A stretch of 64,000 nt of DNA from Komagataeibacter diospyri (GTDB lineage Bacteria; Pseudomonadota; Alphaproteobacteria; Acetobacterales; Acetobacteraceae). Location of the stretch: NCBI RefSeq assembly GCF_006538165.1, contig NZ_BDLU01000029.1, forward strand, positions 60,096-124,095, read 5' to 3'. A program made the position numbers and the translations under genes. Position 1 is the first letter of the stretch. Each line of letters begins with the position of its first letter. This document shows, in pieces, positions 44,933-57,110 of this stretch. The notes under the pieces were generated by a model. It saw only the letters and a list, made by a program, of their open reading frames with translations, had not been told where the DNA came from and searched no databases.

Positions 44933-45943
44933 TCAGCTTTCCACCAGTATGTCCGTCCACAGTTCCGAGGGATCAGGCTCGGGACTGGTCTGGGCAAACT
45001 CCGCCGCGTCAAGCACGACCGTCCTGACCTTGTCGTCCAGCGCCTTCAGGTCGCTTTCGGCAACGCCACGTTCCAGCAGTTCGCGGCGCACGCGGTCGAT
45101 GGGATCATGGTTCTTGCGAATTTCCTCGACTTCCGAACGCTGGCGGTATTTCGCAGGGTCGGACATTGAATGGCCACGGTAGCGGTAGGTATCGACCTCC
45201 ATCAGCACCGGCCCCTTGCCCGCGCGGCAATGAGCCACGGCTTCGGCTGCCGCGGCCCGCACGGCCTCGACATCCATGCCATCGACATACATGCCCGGGA
45301 TGCCCCACGGTTCCCCATTGCGCCACAATGCCTTGGATGCGGAGGCGCGTTCGACACTGGTGCCCATGCCGTAGCGGTTGTTTTCCAGCACGAACAGGCA
45401 GGGCAGCCTGTGCAGGGCGGCGAGGTTGAAGCTTTCGTAAACCTGCCCCTGGTTGGATGCGCCTTCGCCATAATACGTGACCGAGACTTCGTCCGTGCCC
45501 CGGTACTTGTTGGCGAACGCCAGCCCGATACCCAGCGAGACCTGCGCGCCGACAATGCCGTGCCCGCCATAGAAATGCTTTTCGCTGGAGAACATGTGCA
45601 TGGACCCGCCCTTGCCGTGGGAATAGCCGCCCTCACGCCCGGTCAGTTCCGCCATCACCCCGCGCGGGTCCATGCCAGCCGCCAGCATCTGCCCGTGGTC
45701 ACGGTAGGAGGTGATGATCTTGTCCCCCTGCTTCAGCTCCATCTGGATCCCGACCACGACGGCTTCCTGCCCGATATACAGATGGCAGAAACCGCCGATC
45801 AGCCCCATGCCATACAACTGGCCCGCGCGTTCCTCGAACCGGCGGATCAGCACCATCTGGTAATAGGCTTCCTTCAGGTCGGACTCGGTCATGGTCCGGC
45901 TGTTATGGCCACCGGACAGGCCGGGATCTGTCTCGTTACTCAT
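44933..45943 (-). CDS. pdhA: Pyruvate dehydrogenase E1 alpha
   Basis: E1 alpha binds thiamine diphosphate and decarboxylates pyruvate. The 336-residue product shows '[20 protein letters not shown]', '[20 protein letters not shown]', and the TPP motif '[20 protein letters not shown]' ending in ENN. The phosphorylation-loop-like '[15 protein letters not shown]' is also present. ATG 45943 has GAGGA 6 nt upstream; TTG 45946 is an alternative. It is the first gene of pdhA-pdhB-pdhC-lpd. Confidence 0.97.
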   Translation of the reverse strand: MSNETDPGLSGGHNSRTMTESDLKEAYYQMVLIRRFEERAGQLYGMGLIGGFCHLYIGQEAVVVGIQMELKQGDKIITSYRDHGQMLAAGMDPRGVMAELTGREGGYSHGKGGSMHMFSSEKHFYGGHGIVGAQVSLGIGLAFANKYRGTDEVSVTYYGEGASNQGQVYESFNLAALHRLPCLFVLENNRYGMGTSVERASASKALWRNGEPWGIPGMYVDGMDVEAVRAAAAEAVAHCRAGKGPVLMEVDTYRYRGHSMSDPAKYRQRSEVEEIRKNHDPIDRVRRELLERGVAESDLKALDDKVRTVVLDAAEFAQTSPEPDPSELWTDILVES

Positions 45944-46025
45944 CAAACGTCCTCAGGTTCATGTTTCCTGCGCCATGCCTGCGCGGATATGGCAATCGGG
46001 GCCGGTGCCGTGGCCGGCAATGCCG

Positions 46026-46517
46026 TCACGGTGTGGCGGCACGATTATAAGTGCCCGACGCCCCACCGGATTTATGGATCACGTGTATCTGACCGATTTC
46101 CATGTCCCGCTCCACGGCCTTGCACATGTCATACAGCGTCAGCGCCGCGACGGAGGCGGCGGTCAGGGCCTCCATCTCCACCCCTGTCGGCCCGGTGGTG
46201 CGCACCCGGGCGGTGATCTCGATCCCCTCGCCCGCCGCATCAGGCGTCAGGTCCACCTTCACCGACGATATGGCCAGCGGATGGCATAGCGGGATCAGGT
46301 CCGACGTTTTCTTTGCCGCCATGATGCCTGCAATGCGCGCGGTGGCCAGCACGTCGCCCTTGGGCATTTCCCCCGACAGGATCATGGCCAGTGTCGCGGG
46401 CCGCATCCTGATATGCCCGTGCGCCACGGCTTCGCGTCGCGTATCGGGCTTGGCCGAGACATCAACCATGACCGCATGCCCCGCCGCATCAAGGTGTGAC
46501 AGGCGTGCGTCCGTCAT
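46026..46517 (-). CDS. moaC: Cyclic pyranopterin monophosphate synthase MoaC
   Basis: MoaC makes cyclic pyranopterin monophosphate in molybdenum cofactor synthesis. The 163-residue product has '[18 protein letters not shown]', '[12 protein letters not shown]' and '[20 protein letters not shown]'-like sequence ([18 protein letters not shown]) with '[10 protein letters not shown]'. Its start overlaps the trpC stop by 4 bp, so it is the last gene of the ppiD-trp unit. The Moco genes of its own pathway are not in this window. Confidence 0.96.
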   Translation of the reverse strand: MTDARLSHLDAAGHAVMVDVSAKPDTRREAVAHGHIRMRPATLAMILSGEMPKGDVLATARIAGIMAAKKTSDLIPLCHPLAISSVKVDLTPDAAGEGIEITARVRTTGPTGVEMEALTAASVAALTLYDMCKAVERDMEIGQIHVIHKSGGASGTYNRAATP

Positions 46518-47395
46518 GGCGTGGCGTTATCCGCCGGCGCGGTGCCCAGCAGTTCATGGACAGCGGGCCCCACATCTTCATGCCGCAGCAGGCTTTCCCC
46601 CACCAGGAAGCCCGAAGCACCTATGGCGTTCAGCTTCACCCCGTCTGCATGGGTGCGGATGCCGCTTTCGGACACGATGATCCGGTCGGGCGGCACCAGC
46701 GGCGCCAGGCGACATGTGGTCTCGATATCGGTCTGTAGCGTTTTGAGATTGCGATTATTGATGCCGATCAGCGAGGTATCAAGCGCAAGGGCGCGGTTCA
46801 GTTCGCCCTCGTCATGCACTTCCACCAGCACGTCCATGTCCAGCCCGCGCGCGATATCCAGCAGTTCGGCCGCTTCCGCATCAGTCAGGATGGCCATGAT
46901 AAGCAGGATGCAGTCCGCCCCGATCAGGCGGCTTTCATGCACCTGCCACGGGTCGATGATAAAATCCTTGCGCAACAGCGGCAGCTTGCACGCCTCACGC
47001 ACGCGCGTCAGGTCCTCGGCACTGCCGTGGAAGCACGATCCTTCCGTCAGGACCGAAATGCAGGCCGCACCCGCCTTTTCATATTCCTGCGCGATCACGG
47101 TCGGCTCATAATCGGGGCGCAGGATACCGGCGGACGGCGACGCCTTCTTGATTTCCGCGATCAGCCCGATCTGGTGGTCGGCGGTCTTCTGCTTCAGCGC
47201 CTGCCCGAAGCCGCGCGGCGGCGTGGTCACTTCGCGCGCGCGCGCCGTGATTTCCTTCAGCGGGGTGACCTTGGCACGCTGCGCCACGTCCACCCGGGTC
47301 CGTGCACAGATACGTTCCAGAACATCGGGAATGCTGTCCACATCCGCGGGCTGGACACTACCTGTCTGGGGGGAGGTCATTGGCGTGTCGTTCAT
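46514..47395 (-). CDS. trpC: Indole-3-glycerol phosphate synthase
   Basis: This TIM-barrel enzyme closes the indole ring from CdRP in tryptophan synthesis. The 293-residue product shows '[18 protein letters not shown]' (catalytic Lys), '[14 protein letters not shown]', '[20 protein letters not shown]', '[11 protein letters not shown]' and 'IIVSESGI'. There is no PRAI domain, so it is monofunctional. An N-terminal extension of about 20 residues precedes the usual start. It lies 3 bp after trpD and overlaps moaC by 4 bp. Confidence 0.96.
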   Translation of the reverse strand: MNDTPMTSPQTGSVQPADVDSIPDVLERICARTRVDVAQRAKVTPLKEITARAREVTTPPRGFGQALKQKTADHQIGLIAEIKKASPSAGILRPDYEPTVIAQEYEKAGAACISVLTEGSCFHGSAEDLTRVREACKLPLLRKDFIIDPWQVHESRLIGADCILLIMAILTDAEAAELLDIARGLDMDVLVEVHDEGELNRALALDTSLIGINNRNLKTLQTDIETTCRLAPLVPPDRIIVSESGIRTHADGVKLNAIGASGFLVGESLLRHEDVGPAVHELLGTAPADNATP

Positions 47396-47398
47396 TTT

Positions 47399-48778
47399 CT
47401 ACCCTGTTACTCTGTTTGACATGTCCGTCCGGAAACTCCGGACAGCATCCAGCACGGCCGCGACCCTGCCATTTTCAACAAGTACACCCGCCGCAAGGCG
47501 GATGTTCTCACGCAGGGCGGTATAGTCGATCGCGCCGCCCCGGATAATATTGTGCTTCCTGTCCGCCACATGCAACGCAACCGCCGCGTTCAGCAGCACG
47601 GTGTCGCGATAGGCGCCACGCGCGCCATGCGCCAGATCATGCAGCGCGCGCGCGTTATGCACGGGCGACCCACCGGCAATGGCCGATATGGGCCTGGGTT
47701 CAAGTCCCGCCTTCCCTGCCTCAACGATCAAGGACCCGACCTGCCCGTCTTCAAGAACAGTGGCATGGTTGGGACCGGCAAGGGTCAGTTCATCAATGAA
47801 CCGCCCTTCGCCACAATCTCCGCATACGGCCCATACACGTGCCGATCCGGTCGCCTGCAATGTCCGGACCATGGGGTCCAGCCAGTCGGGGGAAAACACG
47901 CCCACCATCTGCCGCGTCACACCCGCGGGGTTACACAGCGGGCCAAGCAGGTTGAAAATGGTGCGAAAACCCAGCGCCCGGCGCACCGCCCCCACGTGCC
48001 GCATGGCGGGATGGTGATTTGTGGCGGAAAGGAAAGCCAGTTTATGCTCCGCCACCATGCCACCGATATGTCCATGGTCCACCGGCAGCGGCACGCCCAG
48101 TTCCAGCAGCACGTCCGTCGCCCCCGAGCGCGAGGACAGCGCGCGGTTGCCATGCTTGACCACCGGCACCCCAAGCGCCGCCAGCACGAACGCCACGGCG
48201 GTGGACACATTCAGCGTGCCCAGCCCGTCGCCGCCGGTGCCGCATACGTCAATCGCATTTTCCGGCATGCCGGGCACCGCAAGCATGCGAGCACGCATGG
48301 CGCGCACGGCGGCTTCCAGCTCGGTCACGGTTTCGCCGCGCATGTGCAGCGCGGTCAGGAAGGCGGCCAGCCCACCGGCACCGATCTGCCCATCCATGAT
48401 CTGGTCAAAAGCGACCTGCGCCATGTCCGCATTCAGCGCGTGACCAGCCAGAGTCCAGTCCAGTATCTCGCGGAATTCCGGCGTCATGGCAGGGGTTGCG
48501 GGCACAGTGTTGCCCGGTTGGGCATCCGACGTCTCACCCGCAGGGGCGCGGTTACGCAGTTCGGCTTCCAGTTCCACCGGATCAGCCAGTATGCGACCAT
48601 GCATGTAAAGCCCGGTCAGGAAGGCAATGGCAGGAATTTCGTCCACGCCGCCACTCCTGATGGCGTCCAGCGCGACCTTGACCTGTTCAGGCGCCACGAC
48701 TTCGCCGCCCGCAACACGTCCCAGAATATCGCGGAACGTGGTGCTGGCGACCGAGGCGCTGTCCCTGCTGCTGGCCAT
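47399..48778 (-). CDS. trpD: Anthranilate phosphoribosyltransferase with duplicated N-terminal domain
   Basis: TrpD attaches phosphoribosyl to anthranilate. The catalytic part is normal: 'DVCGTGGDGLGTLNVSTAVA' (PRPP loop), 'KHGNRALSSRSGATDVLLELG' in segments, and 'TIFNLLGPLCNPA'. At 459 residues it is about 110 longer than usual. The extra N-terminus (15-78, 'FRDILGRVAGGEVVAPEQVK' and 'AIAFLTGLYMHG') aligns without gaps, offset 87 residues, with the canonical helical N-domain at 102-165 ('FREILDWTLAGHALNADMAQ' and 'LAAFLTALHMRG'). About 17 of 47 positions are identical between residues 15 and 61. A Pro/Thr-rich linker joins the copies. Confidence 0.95.
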   Translation of the reverse strand: MASSRDSASVASTTFRDILGRVAGGEVVAPEQVKVALDAIRSGGVDEIPAIAFLTGLYMHGRILADPVELEAELRNRAPAGETSDAQPGNTVPATPAMTPEFREILDWTLAGHALNADMAQVAFDQIMDGQIGAGGLAAFLTALHMRGETVTELEAAVRAMRARMLAVPGMPENAIDVCGTGGDGLGTLNVSTAVAFVLAALGVPVVKHGNRALSSRSGATDVLLELGVPLPVDHGHIGGMVAEHKLAFLSATNHHPAMRHVGAVRRALGFRTIFNLLGPLCNPAGVTRQMVGVFSPDWLDPMVRTLQATGSARVWAVCGDCGEGRFIDELTLAGPNHATVLEDGQVGSLIVEAGKAGLEPRPISAIAGGSPVHNARALHDLAHGARGAYRDTVLLNAAVALHVADRKHNIIRGGAIDYTALRENIRLAAGVLVENGRVAAVLDAVRSFRTDMSNRVTG

Positions 48779-48784
48779 CGCCGT

Positions 48785-49381
48785 TCAGGCGGCCTTGCGC
48801 GGTGTGTTGGATCCGCGTGCAATGGACAGGAAATTGGCCATGATTTCGTGGCCATATTCCGATGCGATGCTTTCGGGATGGAACTGCACGCCAAATATCG
48901 GCAGGCTGGCGTGCCGCAGTCCCATGATGACACCATCGGACGTATGCGCGGTCGCCACGAGCGTGTCCGGCAGGCTGTCGGGCGCAACCGTCAGGCTGTG
49001 GTAACGGGTGGCGCTGAACGGGTCGGGCAGGCCCGCAAAGATATCGGTCCCGTCATGATACACCGGCGAGACCTTGCCATGCATCGGCACGGGCGAACGC
49101 ACCACCCTGCCACCAAAGACCTGACCGATCGCCTGATGGCCGAGGCAGACGCCAAAGACCGGCACCTTTCCCGCCGCAGCCGCAATCAGGTCGCAGCAGA
49201 TCCCGGCCTCGTTAGGCGAACAGGGCCCCGGTGAGATGACAATCGCCTCCGGCTTCAGCGCCAGCGCATCCGCAACACTGATCGCATCGTTGCGATAGAC
49301 CGCACATTCTTCCCCCAGATCCCCCAGATAGTGGACGAGGTTGAAGGTGAAGCTGTCATAATTGTCGATCAGGAGGATCAT
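48785..49381 (-). CDS. trpG: Anthranilate synthase component II (glutamine amidotransferase)
   Basis: TrpG supplies ammonia from glutamine to TrpE. The 198-residue class I amidotransferase has '[20 protein letters not shown]', the nucleophile in '[17 protein letters not shown]', and the C-terminal '[14 protein letters not shown]' (His-Glu of the triad). In related bacteria it may also serve para-aminobenzoate synthesis. It lies between trpE and trpD on one transcript. Confidence 0.96.
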   Translation of the reverse strand: MILLIDNYDSFTFNLVHYLGDLGEECAVYRNDAISVADALALKPEAIVISPGPCSPNEAGICCDLIAAAAGKVPVFGVCLGHQAIGQVFGGRVVRSPVPMHGKVSPVYHDGTDIFAGLPDPFSATRYHSLTVAPDSLPDTLVATAHTSDGVIMGLRHASLPIFGVQFHPESIASEYGHEIMANFLSIARGSNTPRKAA

Positions 49382-49482
49382 GGGCGTATCATGGCTTTTC
49401 CGCTGGGCCGGGTCAAACCTTCAGGTCCGGCCCGGCATGTCTCCCTCTTCCTTATCATGTACGCGCCCGCCATCAAAACGCC

Positions 49483-51051
49483 TTATGCGTCGTCGCCGCT
49501 GGCGAAACGCACCGCTTCCTCCGCCGCGCGGAACAGGGCGCGGGCCTTCTGGCGGGTTTCCTCATATTCCGCGTCGGGCACGCTGTCGGCCACGACGCCA
49601 CAGCCTGCCTGCACGTACATCCGCCCGTCCTTGACCACCGCCATGCGCAGGCCGATGCAGGTATCCATGTCCCCATCGGGACCGAAATAGCCGATGCATC
49701 CGGCATAGGTGGCGCGACGGGTGGGTTCGACCTCGTCAATGATCTCCATTGCGCGGATCTTGGGTGCACCGGTCAGCGTGCCTGCAGGGAAGCCCGACAT
49801 CAGCGCGTCCAGTGCCTCAAGGTCGGGACGCAGCCTGCCCTCCACGTTCGACGAAATGTGCATGACATGGCTGAAGCGTTCGATCACGAACTGCTCCGTC
49901 ACCCTGACCGAACCCAGTTCGCACACCCTTCCCACATCGTTGCGGCCAAGGTCGATCAGCATCAGATGTTCGGCGCGTTCCTTGGGGTCGGCCAGCAGTT
50001 CGGCCTCCAGCGCCAGGTCTTCCTCCGTCGTGCGGCCACGCGGGCGGGTGCCCGCCAGCGGACGCACGGTCATGGTGCCTTCGCGCAGGCGCACCAGGAT
50101 TTCGGGCGATGACCCCACCAGGCTGAACCCGTCAAGGTCAAGGTAGAACAGAAAGGGGGCCGGGTTGATCCGCCGCAACGCGCGGTACAGCGCGAATGGC
50201 GGCAGGCTGAACGCCGCGCTGAAACGCTGGCTGGGCACGATCTGGAAAGCATCGCCTGCCGCGATGTAATCCTGCAGCCTGCGGACCACATTGCAGAATT
50301 CCTCCCGCGTCATGGTGGATTGCGGCACGGGGGCAGCAATCTCCCCCTCCACCCCGTCGGGCAGTTCGACCGGGGTGGACAGGGCCGCGCGGGCCTGTTG
50401 CAGACGCCCCTGCGCCGCATCCCACACGGCCTCCGGCGTCTGGCCCGGCGTGGGACGCAGGGGGGCTGCCAGCAGCAGTTCGTCGCGCACCGTGTCGAAT
50501 ATCGCGAACAGACTGGGGCGGATCAGGATGCCTTCGGGCAGGTCGAGGTCATCAACCGGCATGTCGGGCAGGTGCTCGACCTGCCGGATCATGTCATAGC
50601 CAAGGTAGCCGAACACGCCGCCGGTCATGGGCGGCAGGCCCTCAGGCAGGTCCATCCGGCTTTCGTGCAGGATGCGGCGCAGGGACACCAGCGGGGCATC
50701 GGCTTCGGGTGTGAAGGTATGAATGGGGGCCGACGGGTCGGTACACACGCTGGCCTGCCCGTCATGGCAGCGCCAGATCAGGTCGGGCAGCAGGCCGATG
50801 ACCGAATACCGCCCACGCGACGTGCCGCCTTCGACACTTTCCAGCAGGAAAGCGTTATGCCCGCCATTGCCGCCGCCATGGCTGCGCGCAAGCCGTGACA
50901 GGCGCAGGAAGGCCGCAACCGGCGTCAGCAGGTCTGCAGGCTCCACCCGCCATGCCACAGTACCCCTGTCCGCGCGCAGGTCGGCAAGAGCCGCCTCACG
51001 CATGGCGGCATCAGCGGGCCGTAAGGAGGGGCGTTGGGCGTCTGCTGTCAC
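49483..51051 (-). CDS. trpE: Anthranilate synthase component I
   Basis: TrpE converts chorismate and ammonia to anthranilate, the first committed step of tryptophan synthesis. The 522-residue product has the chorismate-binding motifs 'RPLAGTRPRGRTTEEDLALE', 'LIDLGRNDVGRV' and 'PAGTLTGAPKIRAMEIIDE'. The N-terminal 'LLESVEGGTSRGRYSVIG' region includes the likely tryptophan feedback site. It starts with GTG, overlapping the ppiD stop by 4 bp (GTGA). Confidence 0.97.
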   Translation of the reverse strand: MTADAQRPSLRPADAAMREAALADLRADRGTVAWRVEPADLLTPVAAFLRLSRLARSHGGGNGGHNAFLLESVEGGTSRGRYSVIGLLPDLIWRCHDGQASVCTDPSAPIHTFTPEADAPLVSLRRILHESRMDLPEGLPPMTGGVFGYLGYDMIRQVEHLPDMPVDDLDLPEGILIRPSLFAIFDTVRDELLLAAPLRPTPGQTPEAVWDAAQGRLQQARAALSTPVELPDGVEGEIAAPVPQSTMTREEFCNVVRRLQDYIAAGDAFQIVPSQRFSAAFSLPPFALYRALRRINPAPFLFYLDLDGFSLVGSSPEILVRLREGTMTVRPLAGTRPRGRTTEEDLALEAELLADPKERAEHLMLIDLGRNDVGRVCELGSVRVTEQFVIERFSHVMHISSNVEGRLRPDLEALDALMSGFPAGTLTGAPKIRAMEIIDEVEPTRRATYAGCIGYFGPDGDMDTCIGLRMAVVKDGRMYVQAGCGVVADSVPDAEYEETRQKARALFRAAEEAVRFASGDDA

Positions 51052-52982
51052 TGTGCTGTTCCCGTATTCTGGCTGCCGGTTACTTCCGACATGACCGCGC
51101 GGATGGCGGCATTGTTCGGCCTGGGCTTAACCACGCCTTCCAGCGCGTTGCCGTAACCCATTTCGATATCATCGCCCATGGACTGGGTCAGACCCGCACG
51201 CACGCGGTCATACAGGTTCTTCTGCGTGGCCGGATCGGGGTGGTTGATGGCCGTCAGCGTCGCGACCACATACGCATCCCCCGCCTCCGTCATCACGCTC
51301 TGCCCCGTCTGGGACAGGCGGAAGATCAGGGCCGCGATTTCACGCGGGATTTCCGGCGCGGGCTGCATGGGCGAAATCGGCTGGCTGTGCTCCAGCCCGG
51401 CAATGGCGGGGCTGACATGCCCCAGACCGCCCTGCCCCTGTGCCTGCGTGTAATACGCGGTGGCCTGCTGGTCGGCCATGTGGCGGCGGGCATCGGCCAG
51501 CCATGCGGCATTCACGCGCGGGCCTGCCTCATCCAGCGTCAGGGTATGACCCGGGGTCACGCCATCAACCGATACCGCGTACCACACACCGTCCGGCCCC
51601 TGCAGCAGTTCGGGGTTCGCACCCTTCGCCTGCGCGAAGATGCGGGCCACGATCGCCTGCCGTACCGCGTCGCTGCCCGGAATGGGGGCAGGATTGCCAT
51701 CATGTGTCAGGCCCGACGCATCCACGTCGCCCGATACGGCGGTGGCGCCAAGGTCGGTGGGGATGGAATCCAGCCCGCCACCGGCAATGGTGTCCTGCAG
51801 CTTCTGCACCCGGTCGGCCAGAAGCGCCTGCGCGCGGGAATGGGCGATCTGGTCATGCAGGGCCTGGCGCACGTCCCCGAACGGGGTTGTGTGGGCAGGC
51901 GTAATGCCGGTCACGCGAAAGACGACCCAGCCGCCCTCACTCCTGATCGGTCCCTGTGTCGCATCAGCGGGTGCGGCGAAGATCTGCTTGCCAAGGTCGG
52001 CTGACGGCACGTCACTCACCTTCATGCCCGGCAGTTCAACCGCAGCCGCGTCCTTGCCTGCACTTTTCTGCACCTGCGCCCATGCGCTGCCGTCTGTCCA
52101 CTGCGCACGCAATGCTGCGGCGCGCGCTTCGGTCGGCACGGTCACGATCTGCACGTCGCGGCGTTCGGGCGCGTTGAAGGTCTGGGCCTGCGCGTCATAG
52201 GCCTTGCGCAGGTCCTCATCCGAAATATCGATCTGGCGGCCGATCGTATCCGCCGACAGCACGACAATGCGGGCATGGCGGAATTCGGGGGCCACGAATT
52301 CCCACGGGTGGTTGGCGTGGTAGCGCGCAAGCTGGGCTGACGTGGGGGTGGCCGTGACCGGCTGGCTGTCAAACGGCACGCGCACGAGGTCGATGGTACG
52401 GGTCTGGGCTTCAAAATCGAACAGGCGGCGGGTCATGACGTCGGACACGGTGGCGCCGTCGCGAATCGGCTGCAGCAGCACGCGCGACGCCTGTTCCTGC
52501 CGCACCAGCTCAACCAGCCGCCCTTCGGACATGCCGGTACGTCGCAGGCGGTCATTGAACAGCGCGCGGTCGAACTGACCATCACGCCCCCTGAACGCGG
52601 GGATGGAGAAGATTTCGTCACGCACCACGGAATCGGGCACGATCAGGCCGTGGCGGTCGGCCGCTTCGGCAATTTCGGCCTGCAGCACAAGGCGGGTCAG
52701 CACCTGTTGGGCGATCTGTTCGCGCGTGGCGGCCGGGATCTGTGACGGGTCGGACAGGTGCATGGACTGCGCGACCTGCGGCATCTCGGACTGCAGCGCG
52801 TTCTGGTACGACTGCACCAGAATGGGTCGGTCACCCACGCGGGCCACGACATCGGCGCGTTCTGTGCCGATGTTCATCAGCACGTCACCCACGCCAAAAC
52901 CTATGAACGCAAGGAAAAACAGCCCGGCGACGATGCGTCCCACCCATGAATCGACAAACACGCGATACAGAAAAGATAGCAT
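51048..52982 (-). CDS. ppiD: Periplasmic peptidyl-prolyl isomerase/chaperone PpiD
   Basis: This 644-residue protein is anchored by one N-terminal helix (about 12-30, WVGRIVAGLFFLAFIGFGVG). It has a SurA_N-type chaperone domain and a central parvulin-like PPIase region near 'VPTEARAAALRAQWTDG' and 'QIFAAPADATQGPIRSEGGW'. PpiD assists folding of exported proteins leaving SecYEG. ATG 52982 starts just before the anchor; the open frame extends 57 bp further. Its stop overlaps trpE. Confidence 0.9.
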   Translation of the reverse strand: MLSFLYRVFVDSWVGRIVAGLFFLAFIGFGVGDVLMNIGTERADVVARVGDRPILVQSYQNALQSEMPQVAQSMHLSDPSQIPAATREQIAQQVLTRLVLQAEIAEAADRHGLIVPDSVVRDEIFSIPAFRGRDGQFDRALFNDRLRRTGMSEGRLVELVRQEQASRVLLQPIRDGATVSDVMTRRLFDFEAQTRTIDLVRVPFDSQPVTATPTSAQLARYHANHPWEFVAPEFRHARIVVLSADTIGRQIDISDEDLRKAYDAQAQTFNAPERRDVQIVTVPTEARAAALRAQWTDGSAWAQVQKSAGKDAAAVELPGMKVSDVPSADLGKQIFAAPADATQGPIRSEGGWVVFRVTGITPAHTTPFGDVRQALHDQIAHSRAQALLADRVQKLQDTIAGGGLDSIPTDLGATAVSGDVDASGLTHDGNPAPIPGSDAVRQAIVARIFAQAKGANPELLQGPDGVWYAVSVDGVTPGHTLTLDEAGPRVNAAWLADARRHMADQQATAYYTQAQGQGGLGHVSPAIAGLEHSQPISPMQPAPEIPREIAALIFRLSQTGQSVMTEAGDAYVVATLTAINHPDPATQKNLYDRVRAGLTQSMGDDIEMGYGNALEGVVKPRPNNAAIRAVMSEVTGSQNTGTAQ

Positions 52983-53246
52983 GAAAAACCCTGCGCCAGC
53001 ACCAAGACAAAGCCGGATGGAACAGGGCGTGCGCACCATGCGTCCCCATACGGGCGCCCTGTTTTCCGGTCGGGCACCATACGGTCACGCCAGCGGTTTG
53101 ACCAGCACCAAGGATGCACGCACGCCCGCGATGCGGCGCACATGGGTTGCAACCGGGGGCGCGCCATGGTGTAGGCTGCGCCCCCATGACAGCCATGCCA
53201 CGGACCGCGCAGGCGGCACGTTACGGCATGGCGCAGGAGTGGAAAC

Positions 53247-53990
53247 ATGAAGCAGATAATTGTCGGCAACTGGAAAATGAATGGCCTGAGCGCGGATGCC
53301 GACGCGCTGGTGGACGGGCTGGCGACGGAACTGGCCGCACTCACTCCACGGGCCGATGTCGTGGTCTGTCCGCCGTTCACGCAGCTGGCCCGCCTTGCGC
53401 CCAAGCTGAAGCAGGCTGGCATAAAGCTGGGCGCGCAGGACTGCCACAAGGATAAGTCGGGCGCGCATACCGGCGACATTTCCGCCCCCATGCTGGTGGA
53501 TCTCGGGGTGGAATACGTCATCCTTGGCCATTCCGAACGCCGCGCCGAACACCACGAACTGGATGAAACCGTACGTGAAAAGACGGTCGCCGCCATGGAA
53601 GCGGGCCTGACCCCCATCGTGTGCGTGGGCGAAAACGATGACCAGCGTTCAGCCGGGGATTCGCAGGCCACCGTGGGCTGGCAGCTTGAAGGCTCCCTGC
53701 CGCAGGGATTCAAGGGGATTGTGGCTTACGAACCGATCTGGGCCATCGGCACGGGTCAGGCCGCATCGCAGCAGGATATTGCCGACATGTCCGCCTTTAT
53801 CCGCGCCGAACTGGTGCGGCAGTTCGGTGATGCTGGCAAAACGATCCAAATCCTTTATGGTGGGTCCGTTAACGCACGCAATGTCACCGATATCCTGCCT
53901 GTCGAACACGTGGACGGGGCGCTGGTGGGCAATGCCAGCCTGAAGGCCGACGCCTTCGCGCCGCTTGTCCGCGCCGCCCGCGCTTCGTGA
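53247..53990 (+). CDS. tpiA: Triosephosphate isomerase
   Basis: TpiA interconverts dihydroxyacetone phosphate and glyceraldehyde 3-phosphate. The 247-residue TIM barrel has 'GNWKMNG' (catalytic Lys), 'YVILGHSERR' (catalytic His), 'VAYEPIWAIGTGQAAS' (catalytic Glu and flexible loop) and 'ILYGGSVNARN' (phosphate loop). GGAG lies 7 nt before the ATG. It is divergent from ppiD and followed by secG. Confidence 0.98.
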   Translation: MKQIIVGNWKMNGLSADADALVDGLATELAALTPRADVVVCPPFTQLARLAPKLKQAGIKLGAQDCHKDKSGAHTGDISAPMLVDLGVEYVILGHSERRAEHHELDETVREKTVAAMEAGLTPIVCVGENDDQRSAGDSQATVGWQLEGSLPQGFKGIVAYEPIWAIGTGQAASQQDIADMSAFIRAELVRQFGDAGKTIQILYGGSVNARNVTDILPVEHVDGALVGNASLKADAFAPLVRAARAS

Positions 53991-54027
53991 TTGCCGCGCG
54001 GCGGACGGGGATCTACTGGAAAGACGC

Positions 54028-54324
54028 ATGATCACAGTTCTTCTTCTACTGCACCTGTTCGTCACCATCGCGCTGATCGGGACCATCCTGATCCAGCGCA
54101 GCGAGGGCGGTGGCCTTGGAATCGGCGGGTCGCAGGGCATGGGTTCCTTCATGTCCGGGCGCGGGACGGCGACGCTGCTGACGCGTTCCACCGCCGTGCT
54201 GGGCACGGCCTTCATGGTGCTGTCGCTGACGCTTGCGGTCATGAACCGTGGGGCGTCGACCGGTGCGGGGCATGATATCCTGGCCCAGCCCCCCGCTTCG
54301 ACCGCCCCCGCCGCAACACACTGA
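54028..54324 (+). CDS. secG: Preprotein translocase subunit SecG
   Basis: SecG is a small accessory subunit of the SecYEG channel that stimulates protein export. The 98-residue product has two transmembrane helices (about 2-22 and 50-70) joined by the conserved Gly-rich loop 'LIQRSEGGGLGIGGSQGMGS', and a short Ala/Pro tail. ATG 54028 starts at the first helix. It lies 37 bp after tpiA and is followed by a strong terminator. Confidence 0.95.
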   Translation: MITVLLLLHLFVTIALIGTILIQRSEGGGLGIGGSQGMGSFMSGRGTATLLTRSTAVLGTAFMVLSLTLAVMNRGASTGAGHDILAQPPASTAPAATH

Positions 54325-54350
54325 TATTACACTATTTTCCCAAGACATGA

Positions 54351-56944
<2,594 letters not shown>

Positions 56945-56949
56945 CCCTG

Positions 56950-56976
56950 TACCCCTTCCCTTCATTGGAAGGGGTA
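56950..56976 (+). terminator. Probable terminator after kdsA
   Basis: TACCCCTTCC and GGAAGGGGTA form a perfect 10-bp stem around CTTCATT, 5 bp after the kdsA stop. The T-run downstream is short (GACTTTCCC). Confidence 0.75.
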
Positions 56977-57110
56977 GACTTTCCCCCAGTCGTGAAATAC
57001 TGAAAAATCGGCCCTTCCTGCCGCCTGCAGGCGCATGGCAGAGGGCACGGGCGGCGCAAGGCGCGGTTTCCCGAGCTTTTTTTCGCACCTCCGTTGCCCT
57101 TGCATACCCC

